Notes under the pieces: generated by a model
What the model was told of the DNA's origin: nothing
Database searches by the model: none
Seen by the model: only the letters and a program-made list of their open reading frames with translations
Position numbers and translations under genes: made by a program
Assembly (NCBI GenBank): GCA_035771165.1
Contig: JAWNZC010000216.1
Location: 2,174,501-2,238,500 of the forward strand
Reading direction: 5' to 3'
Length of the DNA stretch: 64,000 nt
DNA from: Paragorgia papillata
Taxonomy: Eukaryota > Cnidaria > Anthozoa > Scleralcyonacea > Coralliidae
Shown here: in pieces, positions 38,321-48,433 of the stretch
Layout of the letters: the number at the start of each line of letters is the position of its first letter
Position numbering within the stretch: position 1 is the stretch's first letter

Positions 38321-41300
38321 CTAAGATTTCTCGTCGCTTTCCAAACTCGTAATGAAATCAAATTCCTCTAAAAAAAAGAACGTTACGTAGTTATTACGTA
38401 GCATGACGTAGGCACGACGTACCATTACGTAAGCAAGACGGAAACAAGACGAAAGCAAGATGCAAACATGACGCAAACATGACGCAAACATGACGCAAAC
38501 ATGACGCAAGCAAGACGAAAGGAAGACGCAAACATGACGCAAGCAAGACGCAAACATGACGCAAGCAAGACGCAAGCAAGACGCAAACATGACGCAAGCA
38601 AGACGCAAACATGACGCAAGCAAGACGCAAGTATGACGCAAACATGACGCAAGCAAGACGCAAGTATGACGCAAGCATGACGCAAGCAAGACGCAAGCAT
38701 GACGCAAACATGACGCAAGCAAGACGTAAGCAAGACGCAAACATGACGCAAACAAGACACAAGCATGACGCAAACTTGACGCAAGCAAGACGTAAGCAAG
38801 ACGCAAACAAGAGGTAAACATGACACAAGCAAGACGCAAGCAAGACGCAAGTATGACGCAACCATGACGCAAGCATGACGCAAAGATGACGCAAGCATGA
38901 CGGAAGCACGACGCAAAGATGACGCAAGCACGTCGCAAGCATGACGCAAGCATGACGAAAGGATGGCGCAAAGACGACGCAAGCACGATGCAAGCATGAC
39001 GCATGGGTGACGCAAGCATGATGGGAGCATGACGCAAGCACGACGTGTCATTACGTAAGCACAACGTAGGCATGACGAAGTCATTACGCAAGCATGATGT
39101 AGAAATGACGTAGGTATTACATAGACAGTACGTGTGCATTACGTCATATATATCAGCAATCTTCTCATACCATACCTTCGGTGAGTGGACCTACTGACAA
39201 TCTGGATTGAGTGAACAAGGCTAAGGAGTGAAGCGGACCACCATTCTGTTTGTGATCCTGCACGAAAGGGTAAGTGAAACAACTAAATATTGTATTTTGG
39301 TGGCTGGAGATTGTATTATAAAAGTAGAGTGTTGTGTAGGCAGTGTTTTAGATAGAGCAAAGTGAAAAGATGGTAAGCTGCTGAGAATAGTTTTGATAAT
39401 GAAATACTGACGTTTCAAGCAGAGCCCTTCATCAGAGTAAAAAGTAGAGTGCTGTGTAGGCAGTGTTTTAGATAGAGCAAAGTGAAAAGATGGTAAGCTG
39501 CTGAGAATAGTTTTGATAATGAAATACTGACGTTTCAAGCAGAGCCCTTCATCAGAGTAAAAAGTAGAGTGCTGTGTAGGCAGTGTTTTAGATAAAGCAG
39601 AGTGAAAAGGTGGTAAGCTGCTGAGAATAGTTTTAATAACGAAATACTGACGTCTCAAGCAGAGCTCTTCATCAGAGTAAAAAGATGGTGTGGTGAGCGT
39701 GGTGTGGTGAGCGTGGTGTGAGGAGTGTGGTGTGGTGTGGGTAGTGTGGTGAGCACGGTGTGGGGAGTGTGGTGTGGGGAGCGTGATGCGGGGAGCGTGG
39801 TGCGGGGAGCGTGGTGCGGGGAGCGTGGTGTGGTGAGCGTGGTGTGGTGAGCGTGGTGTGGTGAGCGTGGTGTGGTGAGCGTGGTGCGGTGAGCGTGGTG
39901 CGGGGAGCGTGGTGTGGTGAGCGTGGTGTGGTGAACGTGGTGTGGTGAGCGTGGTGTGGTGAGCGTGGTGTGGTGAGCGTGGTGTGGTGAGCGTGGTGTG
40001 GTGAGCGTGGTGTGGTGAGCGTGGTGTGGTGAGTGATGTGTGGTGAGTGATGTGGGAAGCGTGGTGTGTTGGTGGGACAGGTGTGGTGTGTTAGTGGGAG
40101 GAGGTGTGAATTCAACACACACCAATTTCTACTTACAAGATGGATTTTTCTCAACTCTGCCAAAGAAATGAATCTTTCTGTCATCCTGACAAATTTGACA
40201 TCAACCATAAACCACTTTGGATTGTCTTCAGAAGCTTTTCTAAACGCAACACATGATGAACATCAATGCAGACCTTCATTTTGAAGATCAGGTATGGGGT
40301 AGAATTAGCAATAAACGCAAACTAATACTTACGGGTCGTAATGTGGGTCCGCTTTATCAAACTGAGTGTGGTCAACGTAAGATTCCTTGACAACCTTGAT
40401 AAAAACATCTTGTGTCGGCGGACGATTTTAAAGGGTGATAAAGAGATTAACATTTACCGTAGTCAATCGAGATATGGTCTGGAAACTCGGCAAACTTCAA
40501 AGCGCCTATAATGAGCTGTGATTTTATGTTGAACCGTACCTTACACCGTGCACATCCTTTGTTTTAGGTTTATTAATATTTAAATAGCATGATTGAGTGA
40601 TTGAACTGAAACGTTGCTATTAGACAATTCGTTCATTATACTAAAATACAATGTGTTCAGTGACCGTGCACCGTGCACAAAAATGCATAAAGGCGAACAA
40701 AAAGATAGACCAAAGACTTAGTTAGCTGAGTTTCCAGACCATATCTCGATTGACTATGCATTTACAGAGCTCGCTCTATTACATAAGTTTGTTTAGTTTA
40801 ACTTTGTTTTTACTTTTGTTTTAACTTGGTCTGGCCTGAGCTGGTGTTTGATATATAACAAATGATACTACCTCACCACAATTTAAAGGGCATATGACTC
40901 GAAAATTAAGTTTGTCTTATTGAAAAGAACATTTAAAATGATAAAATAACATCTTTTGCAGTTTTTGGTTTCCTTGCTTCGTTTTTGAGATATTCTAGTT
41001 TGTTTGATATGCAAATGAAGTATTATGAGTTACCGAGAGAAGGTTACATATCTTTGCTATTGTGAAACGAAATCACTTGGAATTCTACATGTTTGGCGTT
41101 GTGGGTAGAAACACGCACATGCTTCCTTTGAGTTAAGCCCATGTTTTCATAATAGCAAAGATATGTAACCTTTTCTGATAACTCATTATGCACATGTGAC
41201 GTAAAACGTTGTGTCATTTGCGTATCAAACAAGCTGGAATATCTCAAAAACGAAGCAAGGAAACCAAAAATTGCAAAAGATGTTATTTTATCATTTTAAA

Positions 41301-44300
41301 TGTTCTTTTCAATAAGACAAACTTAATTTTCGAGTCATATGCCCTTTAAGAAATTGTTCATGGTTTGGCGGGCTCCATCGAGTTACTGTGGATGCACGCG
41401 AGAAGTTTGGAGAAAACGAAAAAAGCGTAGGATTTTGGTCGAGGTGTAGCCGCAGATTTTTGAGTGCTCTCCAACTTCCCAAGTGCATCCATAACTCAAT
41501 GGAGCACGCCAAACCATGAACCATTTCTTTTATAACAGAGAATCAGACACAAAACAACGGAAAACAATATTTATTTTGCTGATTAAAAGCGAGCTTCTCA
41601 TTACGTTTGAATCGAGCCAATCAGAAACGCCGTTGTATTACATCTATGTTATAATACATCATATACCATACTATATATAGACATGTACTATATACCATCT
41701 ACCTTACAATATACCATGCACTGGTACCATGCACTGTACCATGTACTGTACCATGCACTGTACCATGTATTGTACCATGTACTGTACCGTGCACTGTACC
41801 ATGTACTGGTACCATGTACTGTACCATGCACTGCACCATGCACTGGTACCATGTACTACAGTATTATGCTGTACCATGCACTGTACCATGTACTGTACCA
41901 TGTACTGCACCATGTACTGTACCATGTACTGTACCGTGCACTGTACCATGTACTGCACCATTCACTGTACCATGCACTGTACCATGCACTGTACCATGCA
42001 CTGTACCATACACTGTACCATGGACTGTACCATGTACTGTACCATGCACTGTACCATGCACTGTACCATATACTGTACCGTGCACTGTACCATACACTGT
42101 ACCATGCACTGTACCATGTACTGTACCATGCACTGTACCATACACTGTACCATGCACTGTACCATGTACTGTACCATGCACTGTACCATGTACTGTACCA
42201 TGCACTGTACCATGTACTGTACTGTGCAATGTACGATGTGCTACAGTATTATACTGTACCTGCACTGTATCATGCACTCTACCATGTACTGTACCATGTA
42301 TTACAGTATACTGTACCATGCACTGTACCATGTACTGTACCATGCACTGTACCATGTACTGTACTGTGCAATGTACGATGCACTACAGTATTATACTGTA
42401 CCTGCACTGTATCATGCACTCTACCATGTACTGTACCATGTATTACAGTATACTGTACCATGCACTGTACCATGCCATGTACCATGTACCATGTACCATG
42501 TACTGTGCCATGTATTAACCATATTATACCATACCATGTACTGTGTTATGTATCATATTCACCATACCATCTGTCCTAGCATGCACCATACCATGTACCG
42601 CTGTACTATACCATAATAGATATACATGTACCTCCATAACTCCAGCAATACCAGGTTCTTTACAGTTGCTGTGGTAGAAAAAAGCCAAATCACCAATCCT
42701 CATTTGATCACGCATATAATTCCTGGCCTACAAACAAATATTTTAGAGACATATAGAAGACATTTAAAACTTCTAATATAAGTACACAATTACGTCAATT
42801 GGTCATAAATTGTTCACCACAAATTGAGTTGGTTAAATTTCTTATATTACGAGTATTTGGAAAATATTTATTGGTTATCAAACCTTAATTATTTTACCTG
42901 ATAATTTCTAACTCCATCCCAACAAGTTGTTTGATCTGGGCAAGTTTTAAGATCTTCAATACCAAACTATTGATAGCCACAAAGAAAAGAGTGAAGTTCT
43001 ATTTATAAATACATTGCAGGTGTAAGAAAGCAAAACAGAAGGAAGGGAGGGAGGAAAGAGGGAAGGAAGGAAGGGAGGGAGGGAGGGAGGAAAGAGAGAA
43101 GGAAGGAAGGGAGGGAGTAAAGATGGAAGGAAGGAAGGAAAGAGGGAAGGAAGGAAGGGAGGGAGGAAAGAGGGAAGGAAGGGTGGGAGGGAGGAAGGGA
43201 GGGTGGGAGGGAGGGAGGAAGGGAGGGTGGGAGGGAGGGAGGGAGGGAGGAAGGAAGGAAGGAAGGAAGGAAGGAAGGAAGGAAGGAAGGAAGGAAGGAA
43301 GGAAGGAAGGAAGGAAGGAAGGAAGGAAGGGAGGGAGAGAGGGAGGGAGGGAGGGAGGGAGGGAGGAAAGAGGGAAGGAAGGAAGGAAGGGATGAAAGAG
43401 GGAAGGAAGGAAGGAAAGAGGGAAGGAAGGGAGGGAGGGAGGAAGGAAGGAACGAAGGGAGGGAGGGAGGAAGGAAGGAAGGAAGGAAGGGAGGGAGGGA
43501 GGGAGGGAGGGAGGAAAGAAGGAAGGAAGGGAGGGAGGGAGGAAAGAGGGAAGGAAGGAAGGGAGGGAGGAAAGAGGAAGGAAGGAAGGGAGGGAGGGAG
43601 GGAGGGAGGGAGGGAGGGAGGGAAGAAAGAAAGAAAGATGGAAGGAAGGAAGCAACCAACCAACCAATTAGCAAGCAAGCAATTAGCAAGCAAGCAATTA
43701 GCAAGCAAGCAATCAGCAAGCAAGCAATTAGCAAGCAAGCAATAAGCAAGCAATTAGCAAGCAAGCAATTAGCAGGCAAGCAAGCAAGCAATAAGCAAGC
43801 ATTATTAGCAAGCAGGAATAATTTAACACAATGCAGTTAATCACCTTAACATCAACTCCATTTTGAATGCGACTTTCTGGTTCAGATTTCATTAACCATC
43901 TACAATATTTCTTTACGGGCTAGATAAGAAATGAATTCATAAGTTTACTAAAATAACCTTTTAATACATATTGTGTCCATTTATTAATAATGGGTCACGT
44001 TATCGTTGCATGTATGAGCTACACTCTACTAAATATTCTTTAGCTTATAGTTTGTTAGTCTAATAGTCTTTGATATTATAAAGCATATACCAAAAAATAT
44101 CATTCAATAACCTCACTATGCATACTATATACACGATCAACTATACAACTGGTGCTATTTATAAATATTCCAACTATCTCCGGCGGGGACATTCCCAATG
44201 TAACAAAATGTAGCAAAATTGTAACAATTTATATAATGCCTCGTTCTTCGGGCTTTTCCCTTTGCTATCTTGTTCTTTTCCAGTTTCTTTGGCGATTCGT

Positions 44301-44320
44301 CTCTTTTTTCGTGGAGGCAT
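38321..44320 (-). CDS. THYN1: THYN1-like EVE-domain protein, eight exons, about 200 aa
   Basis: EVE/PUA-like fold protein related to thymocyte nuclear protein 1, probably nuclear and linked to modified-base or nucleic-acid binding in the family. Exons on the minus strand: 44320 to about 44230 (MPPRKKRR nuclear-signal start), 43899-43845 (WLMKSEPESR), 42966-42898 (TTCWDGVRNYQ), 42727-42632 (AFFYHSNCKEPGIAG), 40394-40333 (DHTQFDKADPHYD), 40239-40137 (NPKWFMVDVKFVRM), 39257-39176 (GGPL, LFTQSRLS), 38367-38321 (EFDFITSLES, stop). All junctions agree in phase. Only the exon 1 donor is uncertain: phase 2 is required, and the only phase-fitting sites are weak GTTACA. Nearly every intron is filled by a different satellite. 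ATTAAA on the minus strand at 38,227-38,232 may be the poly(A) signal. Convergent with SLC6, divergent from ISOC2. Confidence 0.92.
38440..39060. repeat. 11-bp TGACGCAAGCA minisatellite (THYN1 last intron)
   Basis: About 55 copies of GACGCAAGCAT/GACGCAAACAT fill the intron between THYN1 exons 7 and 8. Open frames across it are artefacts, apart from the true last exon at its edge. Confidence 0.95.
39305..39685 (+). repeat. Family A array in THYN1 intron 6
   Basis: Three 120-bp units, in the orientation opposite to THYN1 transcription. Confidence 0.9.
39685..40065. repeat. GAGCGTGGTGTGGT minisatellite
   Basis: About 27 copies of a 14-bp unit, G/T-rich on the + strand, in THYN1 intron 6. Confidence 0.93.
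40461..40755. mobile_element. 295-bp inverted-repeat element, copy 2
   Basis: Same element as at 30,775, same terminal repeats and interior, a few differences. In THYN1 intron 4. Confidence 0.88.
40885..41347. mobile_element. 463-bp foldback element, AAAGGRCAT family, copy 1
   Basis: Arms of about 190 bp begin AAAGGGCATATGACTCGAAA and are nearly complementary. The sub-terminal word AAATTAAGTTTGTCT is shared with the copy at 54,505. In THYN1 intron 4. A second, smaller foldback (TTGTTCATGGTTTGGCG ends) follows at 41,348-41,529. Confidence 0.85.
41700..42500. repeat. ACTGTACCATGC minisatellite
   Basis: About 60 copies of a 12-bp unit and variants in THYN1 intron 4. It includes two copies of a longer CAGTATTATACTGTACCTGC segment, at about 42,245 and 42,388. 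Translation in any frame gives Cys/His/Tyr-rich repeats that are not real genes. Confidence 0.95.
43030..43650 (+). repeat. GGAA/GGGA microsatellite in THYN1 intron 2
   Basis: About 620 bases of GGAA, GGGA and GAAAGAG units, followed by AAGCAAGCAATTAGC repeats to 43,800. Pyrimidine-rich on the THYN1 sense strand. Confidence 0.97.
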
Positions 44321-44459
44321 TGTAGAATTTCTATTAAATAATTTAAGCCCAGCAAAATTGTTCAAACAATCTTGGATCTTGACCGTAAACCAGTTTAAGT
44401 ATATAGTTCACCCCCCTGCTGCCTTATTATAAAGCTTCTTTACTTCCCTTCGATCAACA
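44321..44459. promoter_or_regulatory. Bidirectional promoter THYN1/ISOC2
   Basis: 139 bases separate the two divergent start codons. No TATA box; the sequence has a CCCCCCTGCTGCC stretch. Both 5' UTRs must lie in it. It is copied at 48,295-48,433 with few changes. Confidence 0.7.
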
Positions 44460-47379
44460 ATGGCTGCACCATTGGGCGGGTTGGTCTCCACAAGAACTGC
44501 GTTTTTTCTTTGTGATATGCAAGAAAAATTCCGACCAAGTATAAAATATTTTCCAGAAGTTATAGCAGTTGCAAAGAGATTGGTAAGCAAGACATACAGA
44601 TTAAAATTTCTGGAGAGAAAGAAGTAATTGCTGTAGCCTGGAACCAGACAGGAAATAGGCTCTCCGTCATTTTTGAATGTGTCTTTAGAGACCTGAATAC
44701 AAGCCAGGGTTCCCTAAAACTCTTTTAATGTAAATTTAATGTAAAGCAGAAGGTTTAAATTGTATGTGTTTGTTGTTTGTCATGAAGTTAATCGGGTAAT
44801 TTTAAAGAACGAGGCAATTCAAAATGATGAACTTTCCCCAATCTCAGAACTTGATCCTATATTTAATAAATTGACATGCGTTACAGAAATCATGAATGTT
44901 GGTATTCTGTAATCTAGCTAGCATTCCTTCAATGCCATCCTGGTACCACTAAACTCCCTTGGCACTTTTGATGATTAAACTTACCAGGATAGCATAATGT
45001 ACCATGCCAATGGTAAAATAATTCAACCATGAATATGGTATTGATGGTGACTAGAAATGATTTTATTTTGTAGGTAGAGACTGCAAAGATAATGGGAATT
45101 CCAGTTGTAGCCACAGAACAGGTGAATAAACTGTACATGTAAGAAGTTTAGATGTCCCAAGTCTGTACTATGCACGTAAAAGATGTCCACGTTGTTCAAA
45201 GCTGTTCCAACAAGCTGTCACCAGGATGCATTTGCACTGGTTCTTCCCAGTTTGGTAACAAGTCTGTAACAGGTTGCTGACAACTTGTAACAAGGTTGAA
45301 GACTCCAATAGACTTGTGACAAGTTGTTGTTGCTCCAGTCTGTAACAGCTAGGTTGTTGACAACTTGTAACAAGGTTGAAGACTCCATTGGACTTGTGAC
45401 AATTAAGTTGTTCCAGTTGACAGTTGTTGGGGGAACGCTCACTAAAGTCAAATGGATATGGCCACTGGTCGTAAAATTAAATGGCTGTGGCCCCCGTCGT
45501 GAAAGTTAATGGAGTGTGAAAAGACTACTAAAAGCCTGCCTCAGGCTAGCTGGTTGGCTAACTTGGTTGAAAAACGAGTACACTCATTGACTCAAAGCAA
45601 AAATAGTGCAGTGTTGAACGGTGTTCCACTACATTTAATTTTTGTTAGGGGGAATGGTGTTCCCCCCATCGTAGTATTTGTCAGGGGGAACAGCGTTCCC
45701 CGACAAAAATAGTGGGGAAATGCCATTCCCCCTGAAAAACATTACTGGTTCCAACAACTTGTTACTGTTTTGTGCACAACTTAACAAGTTGCTAGTCAAA
45801 CTGGATGTTCTTTCCCATTAAAGCAAGTTCCTATAAAAATTAACATTTTAAATATTGAACTTCACTGAAGTATAAACTTCTGCAAATGTTTAGCAACTTG
45901 CCAAGGAGTCACCATTGTATCATTAGCAAGTCAACATTACAATGTTGTTGTCAATATTGCAAGCTTGCGCGGCAAAGAACATCCAGGTTTGACTTGTAAT
46001 AAAATCACAACTTGTAAACAACTTTCCTTTTAACAATTAAGCTGCATGCTTGTAGCTCTTTGATCTTACTGGAGTTAACCCTTCCTTATTTGTTTGAGTC
46101 CTTGTATCTACTGTAGTTTCATTTCTGTAGTATCCCAAAGGTCTTGGTAATACAGTCAAGGAGATTGATATGACTGGTATTGAAGCTTATCCAAAAACAG
46201 TCTTCTCCATGGTCATCAAAGAAGTTGAAGATAAATGGAAGGAAATGTCAGATGTAAAATCTGTCGTGTTATTTGGCATTGCGGTAGGCTAACTCTGTCG
46301 GAAAAGCAACACTTGTCTTGTTCTTTAACCCTTTCACTCTCAAATATGGAATCCTCCTTACTTTATTATTTTACTTTGTCTAATGCCAGACGATTTTACT
46401 CATCAATGGGAGAGTTCCCAGAAAGTTGAGTGTGAAAGGGTTAAGTGCTTTAAATTTTCAGTACAGTATACTCAGCACAGAAAAGTAGAATAAATTCAAT
46501 TTCTTCCTTCTCAAGGCTCACGTGTGTTTCCAACAAACTGCACTTGACTTACTGGAAAGAAATTACGATGTTCATATTGTTGCTGATGGTGTTTCAGCAG
46601 AAAGCATGACTGACAGGATGTTTGCTTTCGAGGTAAAGATAAAGTAGAGTGGGGAGTAGACTGGAGTAGAGTATAGACTAAGAGTAGAGTAGAGTAGAGT
46701 GGAGTGGAGTGGAGTGGAGTGGAGTGGAGTGGAGTGGAGTGGAGTGGAGTAGAGTAGTAGAGTAGAGTAGAGTAGAGTAGAGTAGAGTAGAGTAGAGTAG
46801 AGTAGAGTATAGAGTAGAGTAGAGTAGAGTAGAGTTAGAGTACAGTAGAGTAGAGTAGAGTAGAGTATAGTATAGTATAGAGTATAGAGTGGAGTGGAGT
46901 TAGGGTGGAGTAGAGTGGAGTGGAGTAGAGTAGAGTGGAGTGGAGTTAGGGTAGAGTGGAGTTAGGGTAGAGTGGAGTTAGGGTAGAGTGGAGTTAGGGT
47001 AGAGTGGAGTTAGGGTAGAGTGGAGTGGAGTGGAGTTAGGGTAGAGTGGAGTGGAGTGCCAGATTAGAATAGAGTGAACTAGAATTGAGTGAGTAGAGTG
47101 AAGTGGAGTGTTAGTGTAGTAATGTAGGGTCTTGTGTTGCTCATCAAGGAACATATTGCCCAATGTCAAGTATTGACTGAGTTCCCTACAGCATCATGCA
47201 GAAATAAGGATTTATCTATTCTTAACTTTTAGCGACTTCGTCAAAGTGGTGCCTTCATTACAACCAGTGAATCAGTTCTTTTCTCGTTACTCAGAGATGC
47301 AAAGCATCCAAACTTTAAGGAATTTCAAGCTCTCGTCAAAACGTCCGCTCCTGACTCAGGACTACTCTCAAAGGTTTAA
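44460..47379 (+). CDS. ISOC2: ISOC2-like isochorismatase-domain protein, copy 1, 195 aa
   Basis: Cysteine-hydrolase fold; the substrate in animals is unknown. Exons 44460-44582, 45074-45121, 46131-46283, 46516-46632 and 47233-47379 give 195 residues in phase 0 throughout. Catalytic triad expected for the family: D19 (LCDMQEKF), K79 (YPKTVFSM) and C112 (AHVC), all present. Compared with copy 2 it has Ala108 for Glu in the GIE motif, Phe113 for Val, Glu137 for Arg, Arg168 for Gly and Phe178 for Val. At 108, 137 and 168 copy 2 has the residue I expect from vertebrate ISOC2, and at 178 a similar one. Splice sites are intact. AATAAA at 47,532-47,537 is a likely poly(A) signal. Intron 4 holds a GAGTA satellite. 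Confidence 0.92.
46326..46441 (+). mobile_element. Family B subfamily element (TTAACCCTTTCACTCTCAA)
   Basis: 116-bp element in ISOC2 intron 3 with complementary ends TTAACCCTTTCACTCTCAA and TTGAGTGTGAAAGGGTTAA and the shared core CTAATGCCAGACGATTTTAC. The duplicate at 50,408-50,505 has lost part of its right side. Confidence 0.85.
46650..47115. repeat. GAGTA/GAGTG satellite in ISOC2 copy 1 intron 4
   Basis: GTAGA and GTGGA pentamers with GTTAGG interruptions between exons 4 and 5. Confidence 0.96.
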
Positions 47380-47659
47380 GCAAACCATAAAACACAAAGG
47401 CATTTTTTAACAAGTGAGACTTTATATGATTGAAAAAATAATTGTCAGAACAAGAATCAATTTGACCGGCAAACAAAACATTGGGTTAAAAGCTTTGTTA
47501 TTGGTGTTGATTTTCATCTCTAATGTTTGGAAATAAACAAAGCAAATTAAAAGATTATTGAATCTAATTAATATGGATACCAGTCAAAGTATAAAGTGTT
47601 GCCCAGTGTACATTGGTGAGATTGGCACAAATCACACCTGAAACAGCATTAGCTTGTAG

Positions 47660-48025
47660 CCATTTCCTGCCTGAGCTGGTCAAAAATGGTTCCTTTATTG
47701 TTTTACTCTGTCTAACACCAGATGATTTTACTCATCAAAGAGAGAACCCTCAGACATCCTAGGCAGCAATGAGTTAACAAGTGATTAACCCATTCCTACC
47801 TGAGCTGGTCAAAAATGGTTCCTTTATTGTTTTACCCTGTCTAACACCAGATGATTTTACTCATCAAAGAGAGAACCCTCAGCCATCCTAGGCAGCAATG
47901 AGTTAACAAGTGATTAACCCATTCCTGCCTGAGCTGGTCAAAAATGGTCCCTTTATTGTTTTACTCTGTCTAACACCAGATGATTTTACTCATCAAAGAG
48001 AGAACCCTCAGGCATCCTATATAGG
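47660..48025 (+). mobile_element. Family B TTAA elements at the duplication junction
   Basis: Three units of the same 122-bp element with CAAGTGA spacers as at 37,302. The array continues directly into the SLC6 exon 9 fragment, as in the SLC6 gene. Confidence 0.88.
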
Positions 48026-48094
48026 CATTATAATTAAACAACTAAATTAGACTTGTATTTCTTTCAGGCCAAAACGGTTTCAGCCAAATTCCCT
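48026..48094 (+). pseudogene. Fragment of SLC6 intron 8 end and exon 9 start
   Basis: Matches 37,834-37,902, including the acceptor (here TTTCAG) and the first 27 coding bases of exon 9, then stops abruptly at the border of the second ISOC2 block. Confidence 0.93.
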
Positions 48095-48204
48095 AATAAC
48101 CCCACTATACGACCATACTATACAATTGGTGCTATTTATTAAATATTCCAACTATCCCCGGCGGGAACATTCCCAAATGTAACAAAATGTAGCAAAATTG
48201 TAAC

Positions 48205-48294
48205 AATTAATGCCTCGTTCTTCGGGCTTTTCCCTTTGCTATCTTGTTCTTTTCCAGTTTCTTTGGCGATTCGTCTCTTTTTTCGTGGAGGCAT
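48205..48294 (-). pseudogene. Duplicated THYN1 first exon
   Basis: ATG at 48,294 with the same MPPRKKRR start as the intact gene, but a 5-base deletion relative to copy 1 after the GAGGCATTA stretch. No further THYN1 exons follow; SLC6-derived DNA is met after about 200 bases. A dead fragment, though its promoter copy may still fire. Confidence 0.85.
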
Positions 48295-48433
48295 TGTAGA
48301 ATTTCTTTGAAATATTTTAAGCCCAACAAAATTGTTCAAACAATCTTGGATCTTGACCGTAAACCAGTTTAAGTATAGTTCACCCCCCTGCTGCCTTATT
48401 ATAAAGCTCTTCTTTACTTCCCTTCGATCAACA
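48295..48433. promoter_or_regulatory. Duplicated bidirectional promoter
   Basis: Copy of 44,321-44,459 with few changes. It drives ISOC2 copy 2 and, on the other side, only the dead THYN1 exon. Confidence 0.6.

Larger units (their letters stand above)
44106..47659 (+). repeat. Segmental duplication, copy 1 (THYN1 exon 1 + ISOC2)
   Basis: The 3.55-kb block matches 48,095-52,074 throughout, including introns, with small indels. It starts at AATAACC-CACTATRC and ends at CAGCATTAGC-TGTAG. Introns look roughly 90-95 percent identical by eye. Confidence 0.93.

Noticed and set aside
38394..39139. Cys/Ala/Arg-rich repetitive frames
   Set aside because: They read through the TGACGCAAGCA satellite. 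Only the final 15 codons of one of them are real, as the last THYN1 exon.
40066..40284. 72-codon + strand frame
   Set aside because: It is antisense to a THYN1 exon on the minus strand, whose motifs are clear.
41683..42616. Cys/Thr/His/Tyr-rich repetitive frames in several phases
   Set aside because: Translation of the ACTGTACCATGC satellite.
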